Positions 25,801 through 35,755 are shown, counted from the first letter of the stretch. The stretch is 64,000 nucleotides of DNA from Forficula auricularia (GCA_024734495.1 JALMQS010000075.1:11501401-11565400); one strand, 5' to 3'. Notes: a model not told the origin generated them from the letters alone. Program-made: numbers and translations.

Positions 25801-28800
25801 AAGTACCTCTTTCTAAAATCACTAAGTCCGTGCGGGCTTCATAAGAAATGCCACCCCACAGCATAATGGATCCACCTTGAAAACCAACCGTTTCCACTAT
25901 GCTACATGGTGAAAACCTTTCGTTCGGACGTCGATACACTCGGTGAGGACCATTTGGACCAATTATTGATGTTATTGTCTCATCCGAGAAGAGAACATTA
26001 CTCCATTGATGCATTGTCCAATCGGCATGTTCGCGAGCGAAACGAAGTCGCTCTCTTCTGTGTTGAGGGAGAATTTGTGGGGGTCGAACAGGCCTGAAAG
26101 CTTTTCAATTTCTTTCTGCCAGCCTTTTTCTAACTGTTCTTAAGCTCACTGTTACATTTCTTACTTCTTTTACTTGACTAGGTATCTCAGAAGCTGATAT
26201 AAAGCGATTTTGTAAAACGTTGCTCAGCATAAAACGATCATCCCTAGCTGTAGTGCACCTTTTTCGGCCTTAACCCTATCGAACACATATGGGACAACTT
26301 AAAAAGACGTATTCGAAGTCGAACATCCCCACCAACTATCCCGGAACTGAAAAATACGGTTTTGGAAGAGTAACATACCACAAGCCTATATCAAAAATAT
26401 TATCGATAGTATTCCCAATCGCTTACAGGAAGTCATTAAAGCCAGAGGAGACCACACATGTTATTAAAATGTTAAATTCAATCAATAAATTTGAAAAATT
26501 AAGTGCTGATGTAAAAGGGGCTTTCATGTAAAAATTACATTTTTTTTAATTTCATGTTTTTTTTTTAAATAAAAGTAAATATTATTTTTTAAATTATGAT
26601 TTTTTTAATCTTTGACTAGAAATTGAATGTAATAAATAAATTAAGTGAACATTTGTTTAATTGTAAAAATATTTAATAAAACTTAGGTGGGCGGTTAAGT
26701 GTATTTTTATTTAGCCAGCAGGAAGGATACCGTTGAGGATCTGAAACCTTGACGGAAGACTAAATAAAAATAATTATTCCGATATATTGGCGATATTTTT
26801 ATCTAACTACCTTAAAGAATTATATTTCAAATAGATTATGAATATGATTTCAAAAGGAATATACCAATTGTAGTGAATTCCCAAGGGGTTCCAAATATTT
26901 CCTCGCTCTCATTTCTTCTTCCAGAAGTTTGAGTTCAGCATATTGCATATAATTTTGTACACCATTATCACACAAGTGCTGTGGAGCTTTTAAGAGATAA
27001 AATGATTCTGTAGCTTCGATATATGCCTTCTCAAAATTTTCACGATAAATTGCTAATTTATCATCTGGATTTGAGCATAAATTTACTAAAATAAAAAAAC
27101 TTATTTATTGAAATCTTTAATATAAATGTAATCTCAGTAATGCATTTACAAACCATATGATTCTCTAACTCCTATGACAAGTTGTGATTCAAAGGATTCT
27201 CCATTTCTTTCAGAATGGACTAATTTCATCGCCGAATCTTGTAAGCGTTGTTTGATATCATTAAAAATACTTTGATTCCAACTATCTAACATAAGCTGAA
27301 AATAAAGTTCAATTCTTATTATTATGATAGGAATTAATCATTGTATAAAAATGTATATTGTAACTGGGATCCCGTATATTGAATAAAATAAAATGCAGAG
27401 AATCGGTGATTGTATTAGTAGTAATGAAAATTTTGTATACGTGAAAAAATTCCAAGTTGATTTGATTTTTAAAAATCTTTACGTTTGATATTAATTATTT
27501 ATTTTCCAAGATTCTAAGATTTTATAACTTTTAAAAAAAATTCCAAAATCTCAATTTTTTGAATTGTAAAAAACTCACATCCTTAAAACCTTAATTATTT
27601 ATTTGAGAAAAATTATTTTTTGCTTTTATTATATAAAGCTTGTTTTGTTTTTATATAATATATTTTCTTAAACAAATCAAATAATATTTCGTCTGAAATG
27701 CATTCGGTATTGGAAATTCTTTCCTTTTTAGAGGTCTCCTTTGTATTTTTGAATTAATTTTAAATTTTAATTCCCTCAATCGAACTCTTATTTGCTTCCG
27801 TCGACACCTACTCTCTGCAGGCATCTTTTGATAAAATTCAAATTTTTTTTATAAATAATTAAGCCCTAGTCTTAGTCTTATTTATCTTATATCTTATATC
27901 TAGAGACCGTATTCCTATGCAATTGCATATTTTGTTTGCTGCCACATACGACCCAGGAGATCAATTATCTATCCGAATCATGCATCTAAGATACTGTGGG
28001 TTAAATTTTATATTGAATATTTTTGCATATTTGAGTAATATTGCATATTTGAAGGATATTGCATAAAATTGCATATTTCGCGCCAAATACAGATGTTTTA
28101 AAATTAACTTTTAGGAGAAAGAATGAAAAAAAAGAAGAAATAAAACAGGGGGACACTAATTTAAATTCGAAGAAAACTGAAATAAGACTCTACGACAAGA
28201 GTGTAGTGTTGGACAGATTACAAAGGATGTAAAGATAGCTAAAAAACAACAATCCACTTATTTTTCTTATTATTCAGTTGTACTTTGACTTGACTAGATA
28301 CTATACTCTAGTCAAAAATGCCGAAAAGTTTGCAATCTTTTTCTTTCAAAATAAAAGTCGGGGTTTTAAGTTCCTTTAAATTCATCCCCATTAGGTCTAT
28401 GGATGTGGACCGCTCCTTTTCTTCGTATAAATCAATTTTAAGTGACTGTAGACATAATATCCTAAAGATAATTTAAAAAAAATACTTGTAAACATAAATT
28501 ATTCATAATTACAATCAAATTTTAATTATTTTTAAGATCCTTTGTTAATTATTTCTTTTTTTTTATGTTCTTTGGGAACTATAGCCCATTTTGGCCATTG
28601 AGTTTTAGTGTGTGTGTATCTGTGTGTGTAAATTAGTGTAGGGATCAGAATATAGCCGGTCAAATTTTGCATTATTTCTTTATTATTATTTGTAGGTCAA
28701 TAGGAAGAGATGGTTAATTTAAAAAAAATAAAAGCAATACAATCACTTTCTGTTAAATAAAACTACCCCCCGCCCCCTCTCCCGTATTTTTTTCGTTCAC

Positions 28801-31800
28801 ATTTTTGAAAAATTATTAAATTTATTATGTTGATTTTATTCATGTGCAGTTGTGCACCTATTATTTCTTTGAGTTTAAAGATTTTTTAATATATTAAATG
28901 TAATGAGAATTTTGTGCAATTTTTTACGCAATAAATGTAAATATTTGACACTTGGTGTCTATAGCTTACTTTATCATTTTATTCCTTTCATAGCATTCCT
29001 TCAAATATATAGACTTTTTGTCTTCAATTTTAATTTTTTAATGTATAAAAAAATTTATTTGGCTATCTTTTACTGCATATTTTTCCATATTTCAACGAAT
29101 ACTGCATATTACTTGGATATTTCAGCATTTTTAACTGGATATTTTATGGCATATTTTGGCAGTTTTTACTGCATAAAAATCCGGTCTCTACTTATATCTT
29201 TATTAATTAATATCATGTTTCACCTAAAACCTACACCACTTTCCCTAAGTAAAATTTATCTTATATCTTTATCTTATAGTCTTAGTCTTATTTCCAAGAT
29301 ACAAGGGTCCACCGCGGACTTCAGAGGTTGAACCTTTTCGGTGCAACTTCTTCTTGTATCAGTATCATTATAAAAATAGTCAGTTTATTTAAATGACTCA
29401 TACCTTTCTCACAATGCTTTCTTCTTCGTAGCCTTTTTTTGACATATTATGTTGATTTTTCCCTGCTAATGAAGCCTCTAATTGACGAAAGGGTGTTGGT
29501 AGATAGTCACATTGTGTGAAAAATTTTCGCCATTCTGCAATATAAGCTTTAAGTAGGGCTTGATCCTCTTGATGGGACAGCACTCTCTAAAAATATTAAA
29601 CAATAAACATTAAAGAAATTAAGGAAGGTATATTTTTGATTATAGATCAAGGCAAAATTAAAAAAGTTTGTAGTTTGCAATAAAATTATAATCAAAAACA
29701 AATACCAAATGTGAATAAAAATATAAATAATTTCATTTCGAAATAACTAGTCGACACGAGAAGAAGCAAAAAATTTAATTTTGGGTTAAGACACTGGGAC
29801 ACACTTGGACTTTACCCTTACACCCGAGATATTAATCAGCAAAGATAAGTTGCTAGATGAGCGTTACTCGGTTGCAACATTTAGGGAGGTGTTTTTAGTG
29901 GGTTCGACCCCCACACTATTAGGGCCTAGAACTCTAGTGCCTGTTTGGAGGTTTTAACCGACCCTACAAAAAAAAAAAAAAATTCGAAATAACAGGCTTA
30001 GCAAGATTAAGAAAAGATTACAGAACCTGTCTGTCGTTCTAAAGGGTCCAACAAGGCCATTCTTCAAACTTCCGAACTTCAATTGGAGTAACAAGGAAGT
30101 CAAGTTTGATATTTTTGTTTATGGATCCAAAATTTGAAGCTACTCCACTGAAATATAAGGTGTTCATTTAGCAATAGGAATTTTAAATTTCTCAATATTT
30201 CGAAACTTTTAAAGCTGCAGTAGCTATATTTTCAATTCCCACCTGGACATAGGGCGCTGCTAAGGGCCAGTTGTTTGTCGGTTGGTAAACTATTTTAAAA
30301 CGTTGGCAAAGGGTAAAACCTTAGAATTCACCTTGTTCCGGGTGGGATGGCCAATCAGATGACAGGCACTTTCATCTGATTGGCCAGCTCATCCGGCACA
30401 AGGTGAATTTTGAGGTTTTACCCTTTGCCAACGTTTAAAAAGAGTTTACCAACCGACATACAACTGGCCCTAAGTCTTTCAAGTCACCAAAAATAGTAAT
30501 GGTTTAATGGTTAAAGTCCATTTTGCAATCGTATAGCATAGTTACTTCTCATTTGCCTAAATAACAAATGCAAAATATAGCTGTTGTAAGTTTTATAGTT
30601 TTGAAACAGTGCGTAATTTACTGTCCTTTTGCTAATGCAACACCCTTTCGTTTAAATTGAGCTTTTTTCAAACTTTTTTTTAAACTTGGATAACAGGGAA
30701 AACAAAACATCCAAAATAAAGATCATGTTTGTAATAAACTTAGCGACTAAAAAAAATCCACAGAAACAAGAAAAAATTATATTGAATACTAACTTGTTGT
30801 GCTTCTTTAATAAAATCCATTATATCATCTTTAAGGGCGTCTCTAATCTTAAATGGTCCCTTTTCATCCCAGAGGCAAACCAGATGAACTTCATAAAATA
30901 ATTCATTCCATTCATTATGTGTTACATGCTGTTGATGAAGTAATTTAAGAACAGTAGGTCGCATGACAGGCCATTTGTCCTCAAATAGCAACAGCCCTTT
31001 TTCCTTTAAAAGATCGAAATGTAATTATCCAAGTACAGTGATACCTTTAGATACGAGATTTTGGAAATACGAGTCGGTGTTCGAGCAAATTTTTGAATCT
31101 GAATACGAGTAAAAAACAAAACAAAACAAAAAATTGAAACTAGAAACAAAAATCAAATTATAAAAAAACTTTTGACAACTATTTTAAGTCGTGACACTGC
31201 TCCTTTCATTGTCTTTTCAAACATCTTCAATGGATGGCTTAATGAGGGTTTCAGCAATTATATTATGTACTTTTCCAGAAAGAGTAATATCGTCCCCTTA
31301 GAGTGTAAACCTCCTAAATCCATTTTTTATCATATATGACATATTAATACCGTTCGAAAGAAAAAGAGTTACAGCATCGTCCAAGTAAAACTGCTACTTA
31401 AAATTACGATTGTAAGATGTAGAAAAAAAATGTGAAAAATAGTTTCTTACCATAACAATATTAAATTTTGTTTGTTTTTTCTCTGCCCTGTAAAATTTCC
31501 TTGTTGTGAGTTAGCAGGTTTAGACTCTAAGGGCCAGTTGTATGTCGGTTGGTAAACTCTTTTTAAACGTTGGCAAAGGGTAAAACCTTAGAATTCACCT
31601 TGGGTCCGGTGGGATGGCCTGTCATCTGATTCCCGAGCACAAGGTGAATTTTAAGGTTTTACCCTTTGTCAAAGTTTAAAAAGAATTTACCAACCGACAT
31701 ACAACTGGCCCTAAGGCAACTATATGATTACTTTATAAGTTGTCCATGGTGGTGCTCACTTACATTCTCGAAAATATTTTCGACGTCTAGTGCTTAGATT

Positions 31801-34152
31801 TGTTCAAAGATTCTAATGTTCTTTCAAAAAACTTGGCAGCTTTCTTTGTATATTCAGACTGGTTTGTTGGCTCTAACGAACTGTTCGATAAGATTTTATT
31901 GAACCATAAACATATAAATATTAAATTATGAATGTGGAAATATTTCTTTGTATAAAATTAGTGAATCGCACATGGAAGTCCAAAATTTTTTGGTGCAATC
32001 CCAGTTTGGGAACCGCTGTTCTATTGAGATCCCCACTGTGCAAGATCAGCATCTCTAACTAAACATTGTCTTTAACTAAATTCGAGCTATCGGAAGGGTT
32101 GTTTTCACCTTCTCGGTAAAAATGCAATTTGTGCCTAGAGCTGAACGTATTTTTGGCTCTCGTGTTTAATTCCCGACGAGTCAACCTTACTGACATGTAA
32201 TAAAAATTATCCATCACACCTCCGAATTAGTAGTAGACAATCTATCGTGATTTCTTAAGAAATCTTAGGTCTGCTTCGATTGGAAATTTGAACTTTTAAA
32301 AGCATCTCTAAAAGTGCTCTAGTTTGAATCAATACCAGGTCCAAAGTGATATCGTTGAAAGCATTTTGTAGATTATTTATAAATTCATTCTTTACTATTA
32401 ATTTCTTGAATAATTCTGAGAATTTTTTATTTATAAATATCTAAATTTTTTGAGGATACAATTCTCTTTTAAATAGGTGTTAGTTTTATTCTTTTTTGAC
32501 AAAAAACACATTTTTATCCTTTATTTTTCTTTATCTTATTGTTACTCAGGAACGTTTCGACATTTACAAATGTCATCTTCATGGAACAATCATAAGATGG
32601 GAAAAATTCTTCACATCGAAATTATCACAATATTTATGTGCCATTATCATTCTGCCCAACAATTATTTTTGCGCCAACATTATAATTCAATGACTCTTTT
32701 CATAAATCACTCACAGTGAGTCCCTGTGATAATGGTACATATTGTGATAATTTCGATGTGAGGGAATCTTTCTCATCTTAAGATTGTTCCAAGGCTGAAG
32801 ATGACATATTTGTAAATGTCGAAACGTTCCTGGGTGACAACAGAATAAAGAAAAATAAAGGATAAAAATGTGTTTTTTTGTCAAAAAAGAATAAAACTAA
32901 CAGACATTCCACAAGGTTTTCAAAGACCCTCATCAAACACCAAATTTCTAATTTAAAACATTTATAGTACCCTATCTAAAGAAGATAAATGTCTATTTAA
33001 AAAAAGGTTTTAATAATACAAGGGCCAAAGCCAGAGTAGTTCTTTAATCCTTGGCAGTTCAGCTTATTTATGTCAAATTTACCTAGAGCTTTTGTTTTGG
33101 GTAAGGATAATTTTAATAGCCAAAGATATAAAAGTGTAGTTTATAGAATAATAATACATTTACTATAATATATGTATTAGGGTGGTCCTTATTTTGGGTA
33201 TTTTCGAATTTTTACGCTGACATATGGTTCGAAATAAATAAAAAAAAATATCTTCCAAGTTTCAAGTCCCTATCTCAATTTTAACCTGTGCCTCAGAGCG
33301 ATGCAAGTTTCCCATCATAACATGGGGTTTTTGGCATTGAAAGATCAATTTTTTATTCCGGCCAAAATAATATTTCAAAAATATGAATCTCTGTAAACTT
33401 TACCCTTATAATAGTAGCTATCCTTCAGAGTTTTTTCAGATTTTTAGTTATTATAATTTTGGAGTTACAGCTAGATAAAATACTGCTAAGCTATATCTTA
33501 GTGTTAGTAAGTTAGAGACTCCAAAATTATAATAGCTAAAAATCTGTAAAAATTCTGAAGGGTAGCTACTATTATAAGATTAAAGTCTACATAGTTTCAA
33601 ATTTTTTAAACCATTGCTTTGGCCGGAATAAAAAATTGATCGTTCAATGCCAAAAACCCCATGTTATTTAGATGGGAAACTTGCATCGCTCTGAGGCACA
33701 GGTTAAAATTGAGATAGGGGTTTGAAACTTGGGGGATATTTTTTTATTTATTTCGAACCATATGAGCCTCTGTCAGCGTAAAAATTCGAAAATACCCAAA
33801 ATAAAGACCACCCTAATATGTATATAAGAATTAATTAAAATATTTAAAGGCCCAAAAAAATAATATATAGAGGTATAATTTATTATAGATATTGTTGAGA
33901 TATAAATGTCGGATTAATTAAAAAAAATTTAATTTCTCTAATACGATTCATTAATGATTTGTCATTTTTGAAATTGTAAATTCGTATATAATTTCGAAAC
34001 AATAAAATTGTAAATGAAGAAAAAATTAAATAAAAAATCAATAATACATATTTATAGGAGATATATAAATAAATATGTATATTTACAAATATACACAATG
34101 ATATTAAGGCCGGTACCTTTAACATCGAAGCTTTGCTTGATGCTTCCGCCAT
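13891..34152 (-). CDS. CUL5: Cullin-5, scaffold of ECS-type E3 ubiquitin ligases, complete, 15 exons
   Basis: Cullin-5 joins RBX2 to Elongin B/C-SOCS-box receptors (known for the family). Exons, 5' to 3': 34117-34152, 30794-31003, 29404-29586, 27154-27295, 26865-27085, 23253-23346, 23044-23174, 20952-21308, 20753-20877, 19263-19393, 18954-19126, 17824-17985, 15882-16000, 15428-15551, 13891-14085. All have GT-AG borders with matching phases and sum to 2403 nt, 800 residues plus stop (human is 780). Exon 1 encodes MAEASSKASMLK; exon 2 continues EKGLLLFEDKWPVMRP. Diagnostic segments include HIISAGLADMIAAAD, LLANYCDMLLRKTPLSKKL and VGMPADYVNKLARMFQDIKV. The C-terminal winged-helix region holds the neddylation motif IIKILKMRKRI and ends FIYMA. 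A Gly/Thr/Ala-rich stretch (GGGNTSTATAP) in exon 8 explains part of the extra length. The introns carry a mariner, a Tc1 composite, a hAT, a SINE, Helitrons and several foldbacks. Confidence 0.95.
14346..14860. mobile_element. Element L, copy 1 (ends ACTTTACCATAC), in the last CUL5 intron
   Basis: Inverted ends ACTTTACCATACA and TGTATGGTAAAGT. The inner repeats GTATACAAAATTTGGTTGAG and the poly-C run at 14515-14527 recur at 52378-53024 and 63145-63375. No transposase seen. Confidence 0.55.
15623..15849. mobile_element. MITE with CGTCGCCTTAGAGTG ends
   Basis: Terminal inverted repeats of about 27 bp starting CGTCGCCTTAGAGTGTAAAC and a TAT on each side. A second copy at 31291-31717 is split by a Harbinger-like MITE. 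Confidence 0.75.
16655..16713 (-). repeat. Diverged copy of the foldback head
   Basis: Reads (minus) GAATGGTATAGGTTCTTGGT then GAAACATATTAAATAAAGTA, like the head at 7900-7950. No arms are attached. TSD not found. Confidence 0.4.
16922..17577 (+). mobile_element. Deleted mariner transposon, copy 1
   Basis: Inverted ends CGAGGAT..ACTTTTCGTTCTACAAC and the complement. A transposase remnant keeps the N-terminus (EIHRRLLSQYEESALS, partly out of frame) and the C-terminus in frame (DVRDAVQKWLHDQPKTFY, LVARWTKCIAKGGDYIEK), with the DDE core missing. The left flank has the TA target and the right one is mutated to AA. The left end lacks the AAGTCAAAA segment kept by the copy at 47609. Confidence 0.85.
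17600..17692 (-). repeat. Fragment of I-type foldback end
   Basis: GTTTATTTGTATCAAGCAGA, then AAATCAACAACTTGGCTACTC, as at 8140-8225; single arm only. Confidence 0.6.
18338..18802. mobile_element. Foldback F1, copy 2, with 13-14 bp TSD
   Basis: Flanked by GATTGAAAAATGAT (18324-18337) and GATTGAAAATGAT (18803-18815). The same arms and one-sided extension as at 11302-11785. The right-arm core (18716) is truncated after GGCC..TTCAGG. Confidence 0.75.
18432..18472 (-). ncRNA. Hammerhead-like core, left arm of F1 copy 2
   Basis: Minus strand: CTGAAGA (18469-18463), extra T, GGCC/GGCC stem II, GAAAC, GTT. A GTT triplet is allowed (GUH). Stem I is AT-only and weak. Confidence 0.4.
20094..20585. 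repeat. Diverged foldback in a CUL5 intron
   Basis: ATGTGATAGTGCAAGGGAAA near 20090 is mirrored by TCCCTTGCACCATCACAT near 20510, with ACTTGTATT/AATACAAGT matches as well. The frame at 20401-20592 is not a gene. Confidence 0.5.
21570..21700 (-). repeat. I-type foldback fragment with CTGAAGA..GAAAC
   Basis: Minus strand shows CTGAAGA, an imperfect AGG/CCT hairpin, then GCGAAAC and TATAC, related to the centre of the element at 10443. Truncated. Confidence 0.4.
21712..22379 (+). mobile_element. Nested Helitron ends
   Basis: Helitron-style starts preceded by A: TCCTATACTACTAAAG (about 21716) and TCTATATATAAAATTAAGG (about 21814), the latter repeated at 22238. The end GCCTTGCAGCTAG followed by T is at 22379, and an inner GCTAGT at about 22342. 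The block GGTTACCAATTTAAATG upstream of the second start is duplicated before the third. Starts with TC, ends CTAG, A/T insertion; no Rep/helicase, so non-autonomous. Confidence 0.65.
21842..22150. mobile_element. MITE with CTTAGACCAT ends inside the Helitron
   Basis: Ends CCTTAGACCATGAAATATAT and the complement ATATATTTAATGGTCTAAGG, with CACGCCC/GGGCGTG just inside. It splits the Helitron text TTTTGTCT / GTCTGTACATT. Confidence 0.65.
24342..24557. mobile_element. Foldback with hammerhead-like centre, 13-bp TSD, in the Tc1 left arm
   Basis: AATAATATTTATT at 24329-24341 and 24558-24570. The other Tc1 arm (about 26560-26600) has the uninterrupted site. Arms AATTTGAAAGTTTATATTAG and complement. 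The core on + at 24429-24459: CTGAAGA, A, GTAGGC-AAA-GTCGAC (one mismatch, one G-T), GAAAC, GTT. Confidence 0.75.
25040..25508 (-). repeat. Tandem Helitron 5' ends
   Basis: The minus strand starts TCCTATACTACTAAAGCGCA after an A at 25509, like the Helitron start at 21716. The block CTACTAAAGG..TTTGTGCCTG..ACCTATGT recurs about five times to 25150, separated by C-rich spacers. The small open frames here are not genes. Confidence 0.55.
25510..26140 (-). pseudogene. Tc1/mariner transposase relic (DD34E)
   Basis: Minus strand, from 26014: MHQWSNVLFSDE (first catalytic D), then GGSIMLWGGISYEARTDLV. After a frameshift comes a block with MQDNGRPHVDRIV (second D), then WPARSPDLNPIENIWANLKR (catalytic E) near 25620. 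At least one frameshift and a stop (IVT*YLD). All three catalytic residues are still readable, but the gene is broken. Confidence 0.85.
26265..26531 (+). pseudogene. Tc1 transposase C-terminus, right arm
   Basis: NPIEHIWDNLKRRIRSRTSP followed by PELKNTVLEEW and SIPNRLQEVIKARG with frame changes. It belongs to the outer Tc1 composite; the mirrored copy is at 24600-24760. Confidence 0.75.
27901..29190. mobile_element. hAT transposon, deleted, with 8-bp TSD
   Basis: CTTATATC at 27893-27900 and 29191-29198. Ends TAGAGACCG and CGGTCTCTA. Near 28370-28450 a broken frame reads SMDVDRSFSSYKSIL, SDCRHNIL, which is the hAT dimerisation block (compare VDVERSFS). Several GCATATTT-type short repeats lie near both ends. 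Lies in a CUL5 intron. Confidence 0.8.
29204..29259 (-). mobile_element. 56-bp solo foldback head with 13-bp TSD
   Basis: CTTATATCTTTAT at 29191-29203 and 29260-29272 flanks it exactly. The insert read on the minus strand is the head of the foldback at 7888-7945 (AGTGGTGTAGGTTTTAGGTG then GAAACATGATATTAATTA) without any arm. Confidence 0.75.
29748..29982 (+). mobile_element. tRNA-related SINE with poly(A) and 11-bp TSD
   Basis: TTCGAAATAAC at 29737-29747 and 29983-29993. B-box GGTTCGACCCC at 29902-29912. A 15-base A tail at 29968-29982. The parent tRNA is not identified. Confidence 0.8.
30264..30470. mobile_element. Harbinger-like palindromic MITE, copy 1
   Basis: TAA at 30261-30263 and 30471-30473. 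Ends GGGCCAGTTG and complement; almost the whole 207 bp is a foldback around GATTGGCC. Copies at 31531 and 36551. Confidence 0.8.
31291..31717. mobile_element. CGTCGCCTTAG MITE, copy 2, split by a Harbinger-like MITE
   Basis: Same sequence as 15623-15849 in reverse. The right end CTCTAAGGC is opened at TAA by the insert at 31531-31711. TAT on both sides. Confidence 0.75.
31531..31711. mobile_element. Harbinger-like palindromic MITE, copy 2
   Basis: TAA at 31528-31530 and 31712-31714; the paralogous empty site CTCTAAGGC in 15623-15849 shows that TAA is the duplicated target. Confidence 0.85.
32480..32903. mobile_element. Foldback with hammerhead-like cores in CUL5 intron 1
   Basis: Arms TTAGTTTTATTCTTTTTTGA and complement. 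The left core (minus, 32549-32586) is damaged to ATGAAGA; the right core (32792-32831) is intact. The open frames at 32477-32719 come from the arm. Confidence 0.65.
32792..32831 (+). ncRNA. Putative hammerhead ribozyme
   Basis: AGG (stem I), CTGAAGA (32795-32801), extra T, stem II GACAT-ATTTGTAA-ATGTC (five pairs), GAAAC, GTT (32826-32828), CCT (stem I). The stem II sequence is unlike the other families but fully paired. Confidence 0.5.
33177..33816. mobile_element. Long palindromic MITE with TA TSD
   Basis: TA on both sides; ends TTAGGGTGGTCC and complement. The arms, over 250 bp each, mirror around 33495. TA target suggests a Tc1/mariner relative. No ORF. Confidence 0.8.
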
Positions 34153-34343
34153 TGCATAGAATCCGAAACTATCTACTTTGTGCCATTGCATTCAAAGAAG
34201 TGAACAAAAAAAGACAACCATTGAAATACACAGTAGCCAAAACAACAACCATACAAAGAATAAATTATAATTTAAAAAAACTAAAAAAAAACCTTTTGAT
34301 AGAAATTCATTAAAAAGTATCAAATAATGTAATGAAATTTTTT

Positions 34344-35326
34344 ATGTCCAATAACTAAGTCAAAAAACGTGGGCACTTTGTCGAAATTAATTAAAAGTAC
34401 GTGCTTCTGCGCCCCACGCTTTTTGACATAGTTATCTATATATATATAAAATTAAGGTTTTGTCTGTACATTGCTCCAAATCACCCCAAAATTTTGGTTG
34501 CACACGTTTCAAGAAAAGTTATGAATGAAAACATCCTCAACAAAATTCCTGTCTGTATGTGAGTCTGTCTGTATGTTTCCGTGTATTCCGCGAAAAGAGG
34601 CTCACGATTCACGTAAAAACGGCTGAAGGGATTATTATGAAATTTCATATTTGGATCAGATGTCTTCTAACTTACGTTGATAGCTATATAACGTTTTGAT
34701 ATTTTGACCCTAAAAGGGGGTTTGGGGGCGAATGAAAATTATCAAATAACTCCTAAACTATTAACTCTACGGCAAATTTTATTATGAGCAAAGTTGTAGG
34801 GGATGTGATTTATTCTGACAACTTTTGTTTAAAAAAAATCCCCCCCAAAAAGGGGGGGGAGGGTCAAAATATGAAAATTCTTGCTCTTGGACCAAACTCA
34901 ACCAAATTTTGTATACATAATCTGTGGGTCACTAGAAGGCTAGAAATGCAAAAACTAACCACCCAAAATGGGGGGGGTCAAAAAATGAAAATTCTTACCC
35001 TTAGAGCCAAAACTTAACCAAATTTTGTATACATAATCTGTGGGTCACTAGAAGACTAGAAATGCAAAAACTAACTGCGGGGGGGTTCAGGGTGGAGTGG
35101 AGGGTTCAGGTGAGGATCCAGAGGCTTAGTGGAGTGGGGTCCGGGGCGGGTGGGGTGATGCAGGGTGGAGTGGGGGTTCAGGTTAGGGTTCGTGGGGTGG
35201 TGGTGTGAGGGCGGGGGTTGGGTATGGGTGCATGGTGCGGGGGGAGTGTGGTGGGTGGGAGTGGCGTATGAGGGTGGGGTTCGTGGGTTGGGGTTCAGGA
35301 GGCGTGCCTTGCAGCTAGTTGGACAT
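34344..35326. mobile_element. Foldback MITE split by a Helitron
   Basis: ATGTCCAATAACTAAGTCAA (left) is mirrored by TTGACATAGTTA up to 34434, and its last bases TTGGACAT resume at 35319 after the Helitron. Confidence 0.6.
34435..35318 (+). mobile_element. Non-autonomous Helitron
   Basis: Starts TCTATATATATATAAAATTA after A, ends GCCTTGCAGCTAG before T. The interior has repeats of ACAAAATTTGGTTGAG type and G-rich tracts. No Rep/helicase ORF. The frame at 34784-35017 is repeat translation. Confidence 0.75.
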
Positions 35327-35438
35327 TATATTATTTTATACTTTTTAATGAGTTTCTGACAAAAGGATTTTTTTTTAGTTTTTTAACATAGTTCTTTCAC
35401 AAATGCAAAAATTCAAGAAGTCTTCGAAACTTGGAATA

Positions 35439-35594
35439 TTTTTTTTTAGCTTTTCGACCTTTCTAGCCATAAACAATTTACGATACTACTTATTTTTTTT
35501 TAATTTGTCTCTACCCCCGGGGTCAGATTTTAGCCGGATGCCTCGAGTCGGATTCAAACCCGCGGGTCCACTTGGTTAGCGGGCTGGCACTTGC
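35439..35594 (-). mobile_element. tRNA-derived SINE with 14-bp TSD
   Basis: CGAAACTTGGAATA at 35425-35438 and 35595-35608. Minus strand: tRNA-like head with B-box GGTTTGAATCC, a CCCCGGGGG block, and a terminal A run (35439-35446 on +). Confidence 0.8.
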
Positions 35595-35608
35595 CGAAAC
35601 TTGGAATA

Positions 35609-35755
35609 CGAGAGGTGAACCGGGATTGGAATTAGAGGTGTATACCGTCTTTGGAATTCATTAGATAATCTATTGTTATTTATTGTCTTCTACTTGGAAA
35701 TGAAAGTGGAAGTGGAAGTAGGTGTACACGATGTTAGGTCGCGGTTCACCCCTCG
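35609..35755. mobile_element. 147-bp MITE with 8-bp TSD, copy 1
   Basis: TTGGAATA at 35601-35608 and 35756-35763. Ends CGAGAGGTGAACCG and complement of CGAGGGGTGAACCGC; includes AAAGTGGAAGTGGAAGTAGG. 8-bp TSD suggests hAT. Confidence 0.8.

Larger units (their letters stand above)
24138..26774. mobile_element. Tc1-type composite with long inverted arms
   Basis: TA on both sides (24136-24137, 26775-26776); ends ATTATTTTTATTTAGTCTTC and complement. The left arm (to about 24760) is an inverted copy of the right arm (from about 26390), so both ends carry the transposase C-terminus pointing inward from opposite strands. In between lie Helitron pieces and a second Tc1 transposase relic. Confidence 0.75.
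23469..26811. mobile_element. TTAA-flanked element (GGTAGTTGTTTC family), copy 1, split by a Tc1 composite
   Basis: TTAA at 23465-23468 and 26812-26815, ends GGTAGTTGTTTCGCG and complement of GGTAGTTAG. The left part (23469-24137) matches 53228-53946 in reverse, including a shared frame beginning DKIHYKGRFIK. Tc1 entered at a TA inside it. The shared frame may derive from the parental transposon or a captured gene. Confidence 0.75.

Noticed and set aside
28903..29331. 142-codon + strand ORF as a membrane protein gene
   Set aside because: It runs across the hAT 3' end, the foldback head and TSDs; its hydrophobic composition reflects T-rich DNA.
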